A DNA stretch of 64,000 bases from Magnetospirillum sp. (GTDB taxonomy: Bacteria > Pseudomonadota > Alphaproteobacteria > Rhodospirillales > Magnetospirillaceae), in NCBI GenBank assembly GCA_024707145.1, contig JANQAI010000014.1, positions 124,001 to 188,000 on the forward strand, read 5' to 3'. Positions within the stretch are counted from its first letter, which is position 1. Every line of letters starts with the position of its first letter. Below, piece by piece: positions 8,461-17,161 of the stretch. A program made the translations under genes and the position numbers. Below the pieces are notes generated by a model. The model searched no databases and had not been told where the DNA came from. It saw only the letters and a list, made by a program, of their open reading frames with translations.

Positions 8461-9900
8461 ATGGAGGTATTTTATTCAGCGAACGAACCAGGGGCAGGGA
8501 AATCCACTTCGGCACGGGAGCACATTTGCTCCACCCCTGGCCTTTATGTTTACGCAGCGCCGCGAATTGAGCTTTTGCGCGAGTTGATGGACGAGTTCAT
8601 TGAGGCCCGAGGTGGCGGGCACACGCCGGTCATTCGGGTTACGCACTCGGCAGCGGATGAAAACGCGGCCCCCATCGGGACCGCTATCGCGGCAGCAATG
8701 GCCGACCTCGCCGACAGCCCTCACGCGGTGTTGTTCATTACCCATCAGGCGCTGGCCTTGGTTGATTGGTCTCGCCCAGAACTGAACGCCCACCGTTGGC
8801 ATCTGGTTTGCGACGAGGTGCCGGATATCTGGACCTCTGGTTGCTTCCGCCTCACCGCTTCGCACGAGAGGCTGCGCGGCCTGTTCAAGACCGAACCGCT
8901 GGCGATGGAGGATGGCTCCACCTCACCGGACTGGGTAAGGGTGACACTCACCACCGAGGGCCACCGTATTCGTGAAACCCGAGAAGACGCCCTCAGCCAG
9001 ACAATGGCCTCGCTTTGGGGATTGATGGCCGACAAGCGCACCTGTGTGGGCAAGGCAACCTTTTTTGACCGGTTGGCAAAGGGTGCCGAGCGCACCTCTC
9101 TGGTGCTCGGCAGCACCCTCAATGCCGACCTCTTGGCTCCTTTCGCTTCCAGGTGGTTCCTGGCCGCGAACTTTACCTCCTATCTGCTTTACCGGATTTG
9201 GGCCAAACAGGGAGCGACTTTCGTGGAGCGCACCATCAAACCGCAGTCCACGCGCATCGTTCCCGTGGGGGAGCGAATGCGAATTTACTTTTTCTCGGAG
9301 CGCAACGCGTCCGACACCTTCTTCCGGGACCCAAGTGGCCCCCTGGGATTAGCGGCTGGTTGGATCAACGCGAACATCACCCAGCCGTTTTATTACTGCT
9401 TCAACGAGAGGCACCATATTGCTCTGATTGGCAACGGGGAGGGCTTGGCGCACAAGGTGACCCCGAAACTGGCAGGCACCAATGACCTGCGCCATTACAC
9501 CTGCGCGGTCTGGCTGGCGGCGATGGTCCCTGCCGACCACGAAGTCCAGGTCATCAGCACCTTCGGCATCACCAAGCAAGGGGTGCTTCAAGACCGCGAA
9601 CGGGAAGCCCTGTACCAGTTCGTGATGCGGAGCAACCTGCGTATTTTTGATTCCGTGGAACCGGTGGACGTCTACGTGTTCAGCCGCGCTCAAGCCGAAA
9701 GCCTGCAAGAAATGCTGGGCGGTGGCGAAATCCAGCACATTGACGTTGGCATAACCCAGACGCTCAAAGCGCAGCTTCGGCTCAACAAGGGTGGCCGAAA
9801 GCCGAAATACGCCTCGGAAGAGGAGAGGAAAGAGGCCAAGCGGGATCAAAATCGCCTCTCGCAACAAAGGCGGCGGGAGCGGTTGGCAAAAGCTGCGTGA
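8461..9900 (+). CDS. Helicase-like P-loop NTPase of the mobile element
   Basis: A 479-residue protein with a nucleotide-binding loop at the extreme N-terminus (SANEPGAGKSTSA), a Walker B-like DEVPD near residue 120, and VLFITHQALAL, an arrangement of superfamily 2 helicases and origin-binding proteins. The C-terminus is strongly basic (KYASEEERKEAKRDQN, then QQRRRERLAKAA) and probably binds nucleic acid. It heads a block of five small plus-strand genes with their own promoter. Element replication is the most plausible role, but I cannot place it in a named family. Confidence 0.72.
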   Translation: MEVFYSANEPGAGKSTSAREHICSTPGLYVYAAPRIELLRELMDEFIEARGGGHTPVIRVTHSAADENAAPIGTAIAAAMADLADSPHAVLFITHQALALVDWSRPELNAHRWHLVCDEVPDIWTSGCFRLTASHERLRGLFKTEPLAMEDGSTSPDWVRVTLTTEGHRIRETREDALSQTMASLWGLMADKRTCVGKATFFDRLAKGAERTSLVLGSTLNADLLAPFASRWFLAANFTSYLLYRIWAKQGATFVERTIKPQSTRIVPVGERMRIYFFSERNASDTFFRDPSGPLGLAAGWINANITQPFYYCFNERHHIALIGNGEGLAHKVTPKLAGTNDLRHYTCAVWLAAMVPADHEVQVISTFGITKQGVLQDREREALYQFVMRSNLRIFDSVEPVDVYVFSRAQAESLQEMLGGGEIQHIDVGITQTLKAQLRLNKGGRKPKYASEEERKEAKRDQNRLSQQRRRERLAKAA

Positions 9901-9951
9901 GCCAATTCTTCAAAGATAAATAAGAACATAACGACAACACAGGAGGCGCTC

Positions 9952-10224
9952 GTGATTTTTGAACCAACCACCCTGGCCGACAGGATTTACCGTTTCCTCG
10001 TGGGCAATGCCTTGATCCGCTCATCCGCCGAATACTCCCGGTGGATGGGGCGGTCTCGGACGTATCACAACACCCTGCGCCAGCAGCACCGCAGCCCATC
10101 GCCAGAGGCGTGGGCCAACCTTGCCACTGCTCTGGGCCACCTGATGGAAAGGCCGCTCCAGAGGAACACCAAGGCTGTCCTTGCAAACCTCATCGCGGAC
10201 ATCGGCAGGGAGGTGTGCCGATGA
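9952..10224 (+). CDS. Small HTH-like protein
   Basis: A 90-residue protein starting at GTG 9952 with GGAGG upstream. The segment IRSSAEYSRWMGRSRTYHN looks like a helix-turn-helix, and the rest is helical (WANLATALGHLMERPL). It resembles, from memory, small alphaproteobacterial proteins annotated as DUF6626; I am not certain. Its stop overlaps the next start (ATGA), and the next protein has a similar Ser/Tyr motif, so the two may be diverged relatives acting together. Confidence 0.65.
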   Translation: MIFEPTTLADRIYRFLVGNALIRSSAEYSRWMGRSRTYHNTLRQQHRSPSPEAWANLATALGHLMERPLQRNTKAVLANLIADIGREVCR

Positions 10225-10532
10225 GGTTCCGTGACCTGTACGCCCCTCTGCGCGCTGGTGGCCTCGTCCAGAACCAGCGTGACTTGTCCCGGATGTGCGG
10301 CAAGGCGGAGAGCTACGTCAGCAGTCGTCAGTCACGCGGCGCTGATCCTTCTGACCACGCGCTGATGAACATTTATCTGGAACTGGATGCGCTCGATCAG
10401 GAGTTCCGGAACATCATTCTGACGGGGAAAAGCCTGACTGAGGCTGAGCAAAAGGCTGCCAGAATCACCTACTTCGTCCAGCAGGAGGTTTTTGAGGAGC
10501 TTCGTCGCCGCCGGAAAGGCGGTGGCAAATGA
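10221..10532 (+). CDS. Small protein related to its upstream neighbour
   Basis: A 103-residue protein. RDLSRMCGKAESYVSSRQSRG matches in pattern the helix-turn-helix-like segment of the preceding gene product (SAEYSRWMGRSRTY). It has a helical middle and a basic C-terminus (ELRRRRKGGGK). Start and stop overlap the genes on both sides by four bases, giving a tightly coupled block. A DNA-binding regulatory role is inferred from the basic tail and HTH-like segment. Confidence 0.65.
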   Translation: MRFRDLYAPLRAGGLVQNQRDLSRMCGKAESYVSSRQSRGADPSDHALMNIYLELDALDQEFRNIILTGKSLTEAEQKAARITYFVQQEVFEELRRRRKGGGK

Positions 10533-11038
10533 CCCGCGACGATCACTTCCACCTCATCATCTTTGACCGCAAAGACCTCCACGACGAATGCGCCCACCTC
10601 TTTGCCGAATATGAGCAAGCCTCGCCATCACTGGTGGGCGAGCTTTGGGACCTGTGCGGGATGGAAGGCGTCTATGGGCGGACATTCGGGGATGTGTGGG
10701 CCGGTGCCCAGGGCTATGTGACCACCATCCTCACCGCTGACCGCCATATGGGATTGCTGGTGGTCGAAGACCGGCTGCTCGCCCACCTGCTGCTGGGTGA
10801 CAACCGTCCGATCTTTCACCGCGAAGAAGGCGACTTTAACACCATCGCCAAGCATCTGGTCCGGATGTGGGCCATTCGGGAGAATGACCGCCTACACGGC
10901 CAAATGATGGACCTCTACGCGCTCGCATCCGTCCACTTCGGCGTCCACACCAAAGACGATTGGGATCAATTCTGGGCCGATAGCTGGAACTATCTCTCTG
11001 GCGGTGGTCATCCAGGAGAAGTGGAGGTGTGGCCGTGA
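10529..11038 (+). CDS. Unknown element-borne protein
   Basis: A 169-residue soluble acidic protein with many aromatic and His residues (MTRDDHFHLIIFDRKDLHDE; DDWDQFWADSWNYL). I recognise no domain. It overlaps its neighbours on both sides and belongs to the same transcription unit as the P-loop protein at 8461. Confidence 0.68.
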   Translation: MTRDDHFHLIIFDRKDLHDECAHLFAEYEQASPSLVGELWDLCGMEGVYGRTFGDVWAGAQGYVTTILTADRHMGLLVVEDRLLAHLLLGDNRPIFHREEGDFNTIAKHLVRMWAIRENDRLHGQMMDLYALASVHFGVHTKDDWDQFWADSWNYLSGGGHPGEVEVWP

Positions 11039-11535
11039 TCCTCTATCTCGTCTCCCATCAGCTTGTGGGGCAGCACCCGGCCATTGCCGACCTTGTTGCG
11101 GAAAGCGCAGGCATCCTCGGTGCGGAATGGAAGTATCCTGTCGGCCTGCTGGACCATCTGCGCCGCTACCACGGGATAATGGTGCGCGCCAACATCGCCG
11201 GGTTCCTGGCGGACTATTTCGCACGCCACATTATGGGCCAGCCCGGCACAACCCTCATCATCCTGCCACCACACCACCAGGGGCACGCCTATCTTGGCGT
11301 ACTGAAAGGCGCAGGGGTATGGATGTGGGACGAAGAGCCGACCTTGGCGGCACTGCGCGACGAGATGCTGGAATGTTTCCTGGCCCGCGAGGTTATGGAA
11401 CATATGGCTGCGGCCAAGTCCTCCGCATCTCTCCTGGAGAAAACATCCGGCTATGGCGGGCTGGAAAGCGCATCATCTCAGGTTTTAATGTCTTCTGAGC
11501 ACTGGCGAGGTATGGAAATCAGTCTCTTCCGATGA
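11035..11535 (+). CDS. Unknown element-borne protein
   Basis: A protein of about 166 residues beginning MILYLVSHQLVGQHPAIADL. It has helical hydrophobic stretches but no clear membrane segment. I chose the GTG at 11035 because GGAGG (11023-11027) is spaced seven bases from it and it overlaps the previous stop; a GTG at 11029 is also in frame. No known family is recognised. Confidence 0.62.
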   Translation: MILYLVSHQLVGQHPAIADLVAESAGILGAEWKYPVGLLDHLRRYHGIMVRANIAGFLADYFARHIMGQPGTTLIILPPHHQGHAYLGVLKGAGVWMWDEEPTLAALRDEMLECFLAREVMEHMAAAKSSASLLEKTSGYGGLESASSQVLMSSEHWRGMEISLFR

Positions 11536-11606
11536 TGAAAAGATCGAGTTGACGGATTTGGGAATCGAGTTATTCGACAAAGTAGGCACTCAGACAGGAG
11601 ACTACT

Positions 11607-12062
11607 ATGTCGCTCTCCACCCTCAACTTCATCACCGCAAAGCGCCCCACTCCCAGCTACCGAGCCACCCCCGAGGAGCGTCGACGGCAGACGGCCCTGG
11701 AATCCATCCGCGTCCAGAAGCACCTGCTGGCGCGCGACCTCGGCGAACAGGTCGCTCCGCTCACCAAGACCATCCACGTGGCCGATGAAAACGGCGTCGT
11801 CCAGCAGAAGACCGTCGAGCGCAAGCCCGTGCGCTGGTACTGGCAGACCGCCACAGGCGGCTATGCCGTGGAGATGCAGTATGCCCGCTCACCGGTCCTG
11901 ATCGGCGGCCCCGGCAAGTCGGTGATCGGTGCGGCTACGCTCCAGGAGGTGGGCAAGATGCTGGACCTGCTCGCCGAAGCCATCGGCAGGGGCGACCTGG
12001 ACAAAGCCCTGGCGCAGGCCAGCGAAGGCGACAAGAAGCGCAGGCTCAGGAAAGCCGCCTGA
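11607..12062 (+). CDS. Small protein resembling DUF6641
   Basis: A 151-residue protein starting MSLSTLNFITAKRPTPSY. Its general plan is an N-terminal S-T-L-N-F-x-x-AKRP motif, a central segment with two Trp (VRWYWQTATGGYAV) and a C-terminal helix with a KKRRLRK tail. This agrees with my memory of DUF6641 proteins found on plasmids and prophages, at moderate certainty. It is the last gene before the island boundary and has a good upstream ribosome-binding site (AGACAGGAG). Confidence 0.65.
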   Translation: MSLSTLNFITAKRPTPSYRATPEERRRQTALESIRVQKHLLARDLGEQVAPLTKTIHVADENGVVQQKTVERKPVRWYWQTATGGYAVEMQYARSPVLIGGPGKSVIGAATLQEVGKMLDLLAEAIGRGDLDKALAQASEGDKKRRLRKAA

Positions 12063-12480
12063 TTTGTGGTTCCGAGGAACCGGAGGGGATGTGGATGCCA
12101 TTCCCTCCCTCAGCCCCAAAAAATCCCTGGAGAGAACGGTGGCCCGATGCGCTCTTGATGAGCTTGCACAAGCATTTCCGCTCAATGCGCTGATATTGCT
12201 TGCACTTTCCGCCTGCGGACCCACTCCGAAGGCAGAGGTCGTAGGTTCGAGATCCTACCGGTTGCGCCATTCCTCAAAACATCCGTCACATCCGCGCCCA
12301 TGGAACTGGTCCGGCCCCCCCTGGCCTTGCGGATCGTTTCCTCCGGCATTTCGTCCCAAGCCGTCACCGATGGTCGCGGTTACACCATCCGGATGGTTGG
12401 CGGCGCGGCTGAGGATGCGCATGTGTTTGCGATGGGGCGGCCGCCGGGACGGCGGGCCCGCGCAACCGGCGGAGGGCAGC
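12063..12480 (+). other. Island-chromosome junction, no gene
   Basis: This stretch has no credible protein gene. Base composition changes from island-like to the G+C-rich backbone across it. It contains the tRNA-Arg 3' fragment at 12224-12269, listed separately. Confidence 0.5.
12224..12269 (+). other. tRNA-Arg(CCG) 3' fragment, probable attR
   Basis: From CTCCGAA, which reads as an anticodon loop with T33 and anticodon CCG, the sequence continues through the 3' anticodon strand GGCAG, variable region AGGTC, T-arm GTAGG/CCTAC, and an acceptor 3' strand ending in CCA. The 5' half of the tRNA is missing: the bases before the loop cannot pair with GGCAG. The T-loop has one extra base (TTCGAGATCC instead of TTCGAATCC), so it could not function. 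This is the classic footprint left downstream when an element integrates at a tRNA anticodon loop and rebuilds the intact gene at its other end, here left of the window. Confidence 0.78.
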
Positions 12481-12819
12481 ATGGATTCCGCGCTGGGCAT
12501 GGTTCTGGTGTATGCCGTGATGGGTGTGGCAGCATGGACGCTGACCGTGTGGTGGCTGGGCGAGCCACGGGCGCGGCCGGCGCCCCGGGTGGCGGCGCGG
12601 CCCACGGATGCGGAGCCCCACACCCTGACCCTGCTGGGCCCCAGCGGGCGTCCCAATCCGTTGCGCTACGAGCGTTTCCCTTGCTATGCCGCCGCCCTGG
12701 CGCGGCAGCGGGAACTGGCGCGCCAGGGCCGGGCCAGCGTGGTCGTCCACGCCGACAGCGGCGAGGTGCGGCTGGACATGGCCGGGCTGCTGGAACCCTA
12801 TGGCCGTATCAGTTTCTAA
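12481..12819 (+). CDS. Small membrane-anchored protein
   Basis: A 112-residue protein with one N-terminal membrane helix (LGMVLVYAVMGVAAWTLTVWW), a Pro/Arg linker and a small soluble domain (LRYERFPCYAAALARQRELA, then SVVVHADSGEVRL). No known family is recognised. It is the first backbone gene after the island. A short C-terminal domain using VVHADSGEV may be a small beta-sheet module. Confidence 0.6.
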   Translation: MDSALGMVLVYAVMGVAAWTLTVWWLGEPRARPAPRVAARPTDAEPHTLTLLGPSGRPNPLRYERFPCYAAALARQRELARQGRASVVVHADSGEVRLDMAGLLEPYGRISF

Positions 12820-12823
12820 AGCG

Positions 12824-13168
12824 TCAATTTTCCCAACGGAAACCGTCGGAGGTCCACGGCCAGCCGCTATCATCGGCCGGATGGTCTTCAGCCGGTGCCG
12901 CCTCGGAGCGCACGCAGATGGGGTTGGCGGTGCCGGCACCGGCGGCGGTCAGGATGCGGTCGGCCAGGCTTTCCGGCGCCCTGGGCGGACGGCGCAGATG
13001 GACCTCGAGGCCGCGCATCTCGATCACCGCGTCGCGGGCGAAATCGGACTGGGTCAGCAGCAGGGCGACGGCCGCCACCTCGGCTTCGCTGAGCGGCCAG
13101 CTGTCCAGGTCGGAACCGTAGAAATCCAGCAGTTCGAGGAAGTCGTCGATCGTCAGGGTCATCGCCAT
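12824..13168 (-). CDS. Conserved-looking small acidic protein
   Basis: A protein of up to 114 residues (MAMTLTIDDFLELLDFYG) with an N-terminal helical region rich in Asp/Glu/Leu and a Pro-rich C-terminus (RRPPRAPESLADRIL). An alternative start two codons in is possible. It is convergent with the membrane-anchored small protein, with a four-base gap. Function unknown. Confidence 0.62.
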   Translation of the reverse strand: MAMTLTIDDFLELLDFYGSDLDSWPLSEAEVAAVALLLTQSDFARDAVIEMRGLEVHLRRPPRAPESLADRILTAAGAGTANPICVRSEAAPAEDHPADDSGWPWTSDGFRWEN

Positions 13169-13287
13169 GGCTCACCGGCCCGCAAGTCGTTGCCGTTGCG
13201 GCAGCGCCGCCACCTGACGATAGAAGATCACATCCAAGGCGCCAGATACAAAGGTTATATATACCACTAGAAGTATTTGACTTTCGT

Positions 13288-13902
13288 TTACGGTTGTAAC
13301 GCCGTCGGCGTCTCCGCCAGGCCGCCGTCCACCCGCAGCAACAGCCGGTGCAGCCGGCTGTCGGCGATGCCCAGGGCGTGCAGGTGTTCCACCGTGCTGG
13401 CCAGGTAGTCGCGCGCCGGACCGCCGCTGCCGTGGCCCTGGCGGATCAGCCGCACCGCCTCGTCGAGCGGGCCTGACCAGTACTGGCGGTGGTCGCGGTC
13501 GCAGACGAAGGCATAGGCCGCCACCCGCCGCCCGTCATCCAGGCGCACCGGCACGAAGCGCGGGCGGTAGACGCCGGTGATCAGCTCGCGGGCATCCAGC
13601 GCCGCCTTCACCGCCGCCCACTCACCCGCCTCCACCCGCAGCGCCCGGCCCAGGCACGAACCGCCGCGATCCAGCCCCAGCACCAGGCCGGGCCGCTCGG
13701 GCGTGCCGCGATAGACCGTGGACAGGATGCACATGGCCCGATGCCAGCCGGCCAGGCGGGCGGGATGGGTTTCGGCGGGCGCGAAATCGGGGCGCCACAT
13801 CAGCGACCCGTAGGCGAACACCCATGCACCATCGCCCGGTTGCCACCGGACGGCACAAGGTTTAGACGAAGGAAGACCGTGGTCGCCCAAGGATGCCGTC
13901 AT
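13288..13902 (-). CDS. ChaC-like gamma-glutamylcyclotransferase
   Basis: A 204-residue enzyme of the ChaC family, which cleaves gamma-glutamyl groups (typically of glutathione) to 5-oxoproline. The substrate loop VFAYGSLMWRPDF and the segments LAGWHRAMCILSTVYRGTPERPGLVLGLD and YLASTVEHLHALGI follow family order. The conserved Glu is in DARELITGVYRP. The only ATG start overlaps the ATG of the divergent DUF2125 gene within the palindrome CATG at 13900-13903. Confidence 0.88.
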   Translation of the reverse strand: MTASLGDHGLPSSKPCAVRWQPGDGAWVFAYGSLMWRPDFAPAETHPARLAGWHRAMCILSTVYRGTPERPGLVLGLDRGGSCLGRALRVEAGEWAAVKAALDARELITGVYRPRFVPVRLDDGRRVAAYAFVCDRDHRQYWSGPLDEAVRLIRQGHGSGGPARDYLASTVEHLHALGIADSRLHRLLLRVDGGLAETPTALQP

Positions 13903-14917
13903 GTCCGTCCGCCGAATCGTTGCCCTGTTCGCCGCCGCCCTGGTCGTCGCGGCCGCCGGCTACGGCATCTATTGGTTCCACGTGGCGGGGTCCTTGCGCA
14001 AGGGCCTGGAACGCTGGGCCGACCAGCGCCGGGCCGAGGGCTGGACCGTGGCCTGGGACGTCGTCGAGACCGGCGGCTTTCCGCTGCATCTGCGGCTGGA
14101 CCTGGCCGCCCCCCGCGTGACCCATCCCACCGGCGCCAGCTGGCGCACCGACCGGCTGGTGGCCCATGCCGAGCCGTTCGACTGGACCCGGCTGCGGCTG
14201 GACGCGCCGGGCCTTCACCACCTGGCTTGGCCGGGCGGCGAGGCGACGGTGGAGGCGGCGACGGCCCAGGCCCAGGTCAATACCGACCGCCACGGCCGGC
14301 TGGAGGACGCCACCCTGCTGCTGTCGACCGTGACCGTGACCGGCGCCACGGCGGAACCGCTGCGTGCCGACGGCGTGGCCGTCACCTGGGACCCGCTGGT
14401 GACCGTCAACGCCACCCACACCACCCCCATCGCCCGCTTCTCCACCACCGTCCACGGCGTGACCCTGCCCGCCCTGCCCGGCCTGCCGTTGGACCGCGCC
14501 ATCGGCCTGGTGGAGGTCACCGGCCATGTCCTGGGCGAGGTGCCGGCCGCCCCGCCAATCGAGGCCCTGGCGCGCTGGAGCGCTGATGGCGGCACGGTGG
14601 AACTGGACCATGTCAGCCTGGAATGGGCGCCCATGGCGCTGGAGGCCCAGGGCACCCTGGCGCTGGATCCCGCCGGCCAGCCCCTGGCCTCGCTGGCGGC
14701 CAAGGTGCGCGGCTTCGGCCCGCTGATGGACCGGCTGACCGAAGCCGGCACCGTACCCGCCGATACCGCCAACGCGGCCAAGATGGTGCTGAGCCTGATG
14801 GCGCGTCCCGATTCCAAGGGCCGCCCCGCCGTGCCGGTACCCATCAGCGTGCAGGACGGCGCCCTTTACCTGGGCCCGGCCCAGGTGGCGCGGATGCCGC
14901 CGGTGAATTGGCGGTGA
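13901..14917 (+). CDS. DUF2125 domain protein
   Basis: A 338-residue protein with an N-terminal membrane anchor (IVALFAAALVVAAAGYGIYW) and a periplasmic beta-rich domain containing the family hallmark LRKGLERWADQRRAEGW followed by ETGGFPLHLRLDLAAPR. This is DUF2125, an alphaproteobacterial family of unknown function related in style to envelope/lipid-handling AsmA-like proteins. The end has a small tandem duplication (AATTGGCGGTG twice) around the stop. It is divergent from the ChaC-like gene, with overlapping start codons. Confidence 0.85.
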   Translation: MSVRRIVALFAAALVVAAAGYGIYWFHVAGSLRKGLERWADQRRAEGWTVAWDVVETGGFPLHLRLDLAAPRVTHPTGASWRTDRLVAHAEPFDWTRLRLDAPGLHHLAWPGGEATVEAATAQAQVNTDRHGRLEDATLLLSTVTVTGATAEPLRADGVAVTWDPLVTVNATHTTPIARFSTTVHGVTLPALPGLPLDRAIGLVEVTGHVLGEVPAAPPIEALARWSADGGTVELDHVSLEWAPMALEAQGTLALDPAGQPLASLAAKVRGFGPLMDRLTEAGTVPADTANAAKMVLSLMARPDSKGRPAVPVPISVQDGALYLGPAQVARMPPVNWR

Positions 14918-14983
14918 ATTGGCGGTGACGGCCGGCTCGGCCAATTTTATACTTCGCCCCGGCTCAACCAACGGAGTGGTCTG

Positions 14984-16184
14984 ATGATCGCGGGCAGCAA
15001 CGCGCCGGTGCAATCCTTCAATCCCCCCACCCGCGTGCTGATGGGGCCCGGCCCCTCGGACGTTCCCGCCCGCGTGCTGGCGGCCATGGGCCGCCCCACC
15101 ATCGGCCATCTGGACCCTGCCTTCATCGGGCTGATGGACCAGATCAAGGGGCTGCTGCAATACGCCTTCCAGACCGAAAACACGCTGACCATGCCCATTT
15201 CCGGCCCCGGCTCGGCCGGCATGGAGGCCTGCTTCGTCAACCTGGTGGAACCGGGCGACACCGTTATCGTCTGCATCAATGGCGTGTTCGGCGGCCGCAT
15301 GAAGGAGAACGTGGAGCGCTGCGGCGGCCGCGCCGTTCTGGTGGAGGACGCCTGGGGCACCCCGGTGGATCCGGCCAAGGTGGACGCGGCGCTGCAGGCC
15401 AATCCGGGCGCCAAGGCGGTGGCCTTCGTCCATGCCGAGACCTCCACCGGCGTCACCTCGGACGCCGCCGCCCTGTGCCGGCTGGCGCGCGAGCACGGCG
15501 CCCTGTCCATCGTCGACACGGTCACCGCCCTGGGCGGCATTCCGGTACGGGTGGACGAATGGGGCGCCGACGCGGTCTATTCCGGCACCCAGAAATGCCT
15601 GTCCTGCACCCCCCGGCCTGTCGCCGGTGACCTTCGGCGAACGCGCCGTCGAGGTGGTCAAGGCCCGCAAGGGCAAGAACCAGAGCTGGTTCCTGGATTT
15701 CAGCCTGCTGCTGGGCTATTGGGGCGGCGGCACCAAGCGTGCTTATCACCATACCGCCCCCATCAACGCCCTCTACGGCCTGCACGAAAGCCTAGTCATC
15801 CTGCACGAGGAAGGGCTGGAGGCCGCCTGGGCCCGCCACGCCAGGATGCACGACGCCCTCAAGGCGGGGCTGGAGGCCATGGGCCTGTCCTTCCTGGTGG
15901 CGCCGGCACACCGCCTGCCCCAGTTGAACCTGGTCACCGTACCGGCGGGCGTGGACGAGGCTGTGGTACGTGCCCGCCTGCTGGAGCGCTTCGGGCTGGA
16001 GATCGGCGCCGGCCTGGGCGTGCTGGCCGGCAAGGTGTGGCGCATCGGCCTGATGGGCGCCAGCGCCACCCCCACCCACGTGACCCTGTGCCTGACCGCG
16101 CTGGAAAGCGTGCTGGCCGAGATGGGCGCCCCCATCCAAGCAGGCGCCGCCCTGCCGGCGGCCGGCAAGGTGCTGTGGGGATAA
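14984..16184 (+). CDS. Serine-glyoxylate-type aminotransferase, frameshifted
   Basis: A class V PLP-dependent aminotransferase (alanine/serine-glyoxylate family), about 400 residues. N-terminal features are FNPPTRVLMGPGPSDV and the PLP-lysine motif YSGTQKCLS. The frame breaks at the C6 run 15609-15614. With five C the protein continues TPGLSPVTFGERAVE, then LLGYWGGGTKRAYHHTAP, as in the family. It transfers amino groups between serine/alanine and glyoxylate in one-carbon metabolism. A true pseudogene is possible, but the intact flanking frames favour a one-base error. Confidence 0.85.
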
Positions 16185-16189
16185 GCCCC

Positions 16190-16272
16190 CTCCCCGGCCC
16201 CTCCCCCGCAAGGGGGGAGGGGGTGAAAAGGAAAGAGCCCCTCCCCCTTGCGGGGGAGGGTTGGGGGGGGGG
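16190..16272. repeat. Palindromic intergenic C/G repeat
   Basis: CCCTCCCCCGCAAGGGGGGAGG (in two arms) and an inverted copy CCCCTCCCCCTTGCGGGGGAGG lie between two convergent genes. Such hairpins are common intergenic repeats in this group and can end transcription from both sides. Long C/G runs make the exact length uncertain. Confidence 0.6.
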
Positions 16273-17159
16273 CTACTTCAGAAACTCCACCATGGCCTTG
16301 TTGACCCGCGCGGGCTGTTCCAACTGCGGGAAGTGGTCCACGTCGTCCCACACCACCAGCTTGGCCTTGGGGTAATGGGCCTCCAGCCACGGCTTGACGC
16401 CCTTGTCGGCGGTGGTCTTGGCATAGAGGCCGAGCACCGGGAAGTCGAAGCGGGCCGGCGCCCACACGTCGGCATCAGTGAAATGGGCGAAGGTGCTGGA
16501 AACCACGTGCTGGTCGGCCTCGCGCACCTTGGCAAACAGCGGCTTGGCCTCGGCGGGCGGCACCTTGGGGGTGAAGCCCTTGAAGAATTGCTCCAGCACC
16601 AGACGGTAATCGGGCCCCTTCAGGCCGGCCACCATGTCGGTGAAGAACTTGTCCCGCTCGGCCTTGACCTTGGGATCGGCCGGCGGCTCCAGAATGGCGC
16701 CGTCCACGAACACTGCCTTGTCCACCTTGAGCACGCCGCGCCGGGCCACCGTGTGGATGACCGGCAGGCCCATGGAATGGCCCACCAGCGCCGCGTGGGT
16801 GAGGCCGGCATCCTTGGCCACCGCTTCCACCGCGCGGGCGTAGAGGGCGATGGTGTAGTCCACGTCGCGGGGCTTGCCGGAATCGCCGTGGCCGGGGAAT
16901 CCAGCGCGATCACCCGGTGGCCCTTGGCCAGGGCCGGCACCTGGTGGCGCCAGAACGACTGGTCCAGGGTGAAGCCGTGGATCAGGATGACCGCCGGTGC
17001 GTCCGCCCTGCCCCAACTTTTGGTGTGGATCAGGAAGTCGTCCAGGCCAACGAAGCGGCTGTCGCCGTCCTTGGCGCCGTCCTTGGCGCCGTCCTTGGCG
17101 AAGGCGGCGGGAGCGGCCATCAGCAACAGCAGGAGCAGCAGCGGGCGGAACAGGCGCAT
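16273..17159 (-). CDS. Secreted alpha/beta hydrolase, frameshifted
   Basis: An alpha/beta-fold hydrolase of about 295 residues with a signal peptide (MRLFRPLLLLLLLMAAPAAFA), a short KDGA tandem repeat from three 12-base units near 17070-17100, and the motifs ILIHGFTLDQSFW, FPGHGDSGKP, VGHSMG (nucleophile Ser) and DDVDHFPQ (catalytic His). The frame breaks near 16894-16903, where restoring one A (GGGGAAATC) joins HRVIALD to FPGHGDSG. Substrate unknown. Tandem with the VOC protein gene, three bases away. Confidence 0.8.
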
Positions 17160-17161
17160 AG

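Noticed and set aside
13862..15676. A 604-codon open frame on the minus strand across DUF2125 and the aminotransferase
   Set aside because: It is antisense to two recognisable genes, its translation is low-complexity (Gly/His/Gln/Arg-rich), and long stop-free antisense frames are usual at this G+C content.
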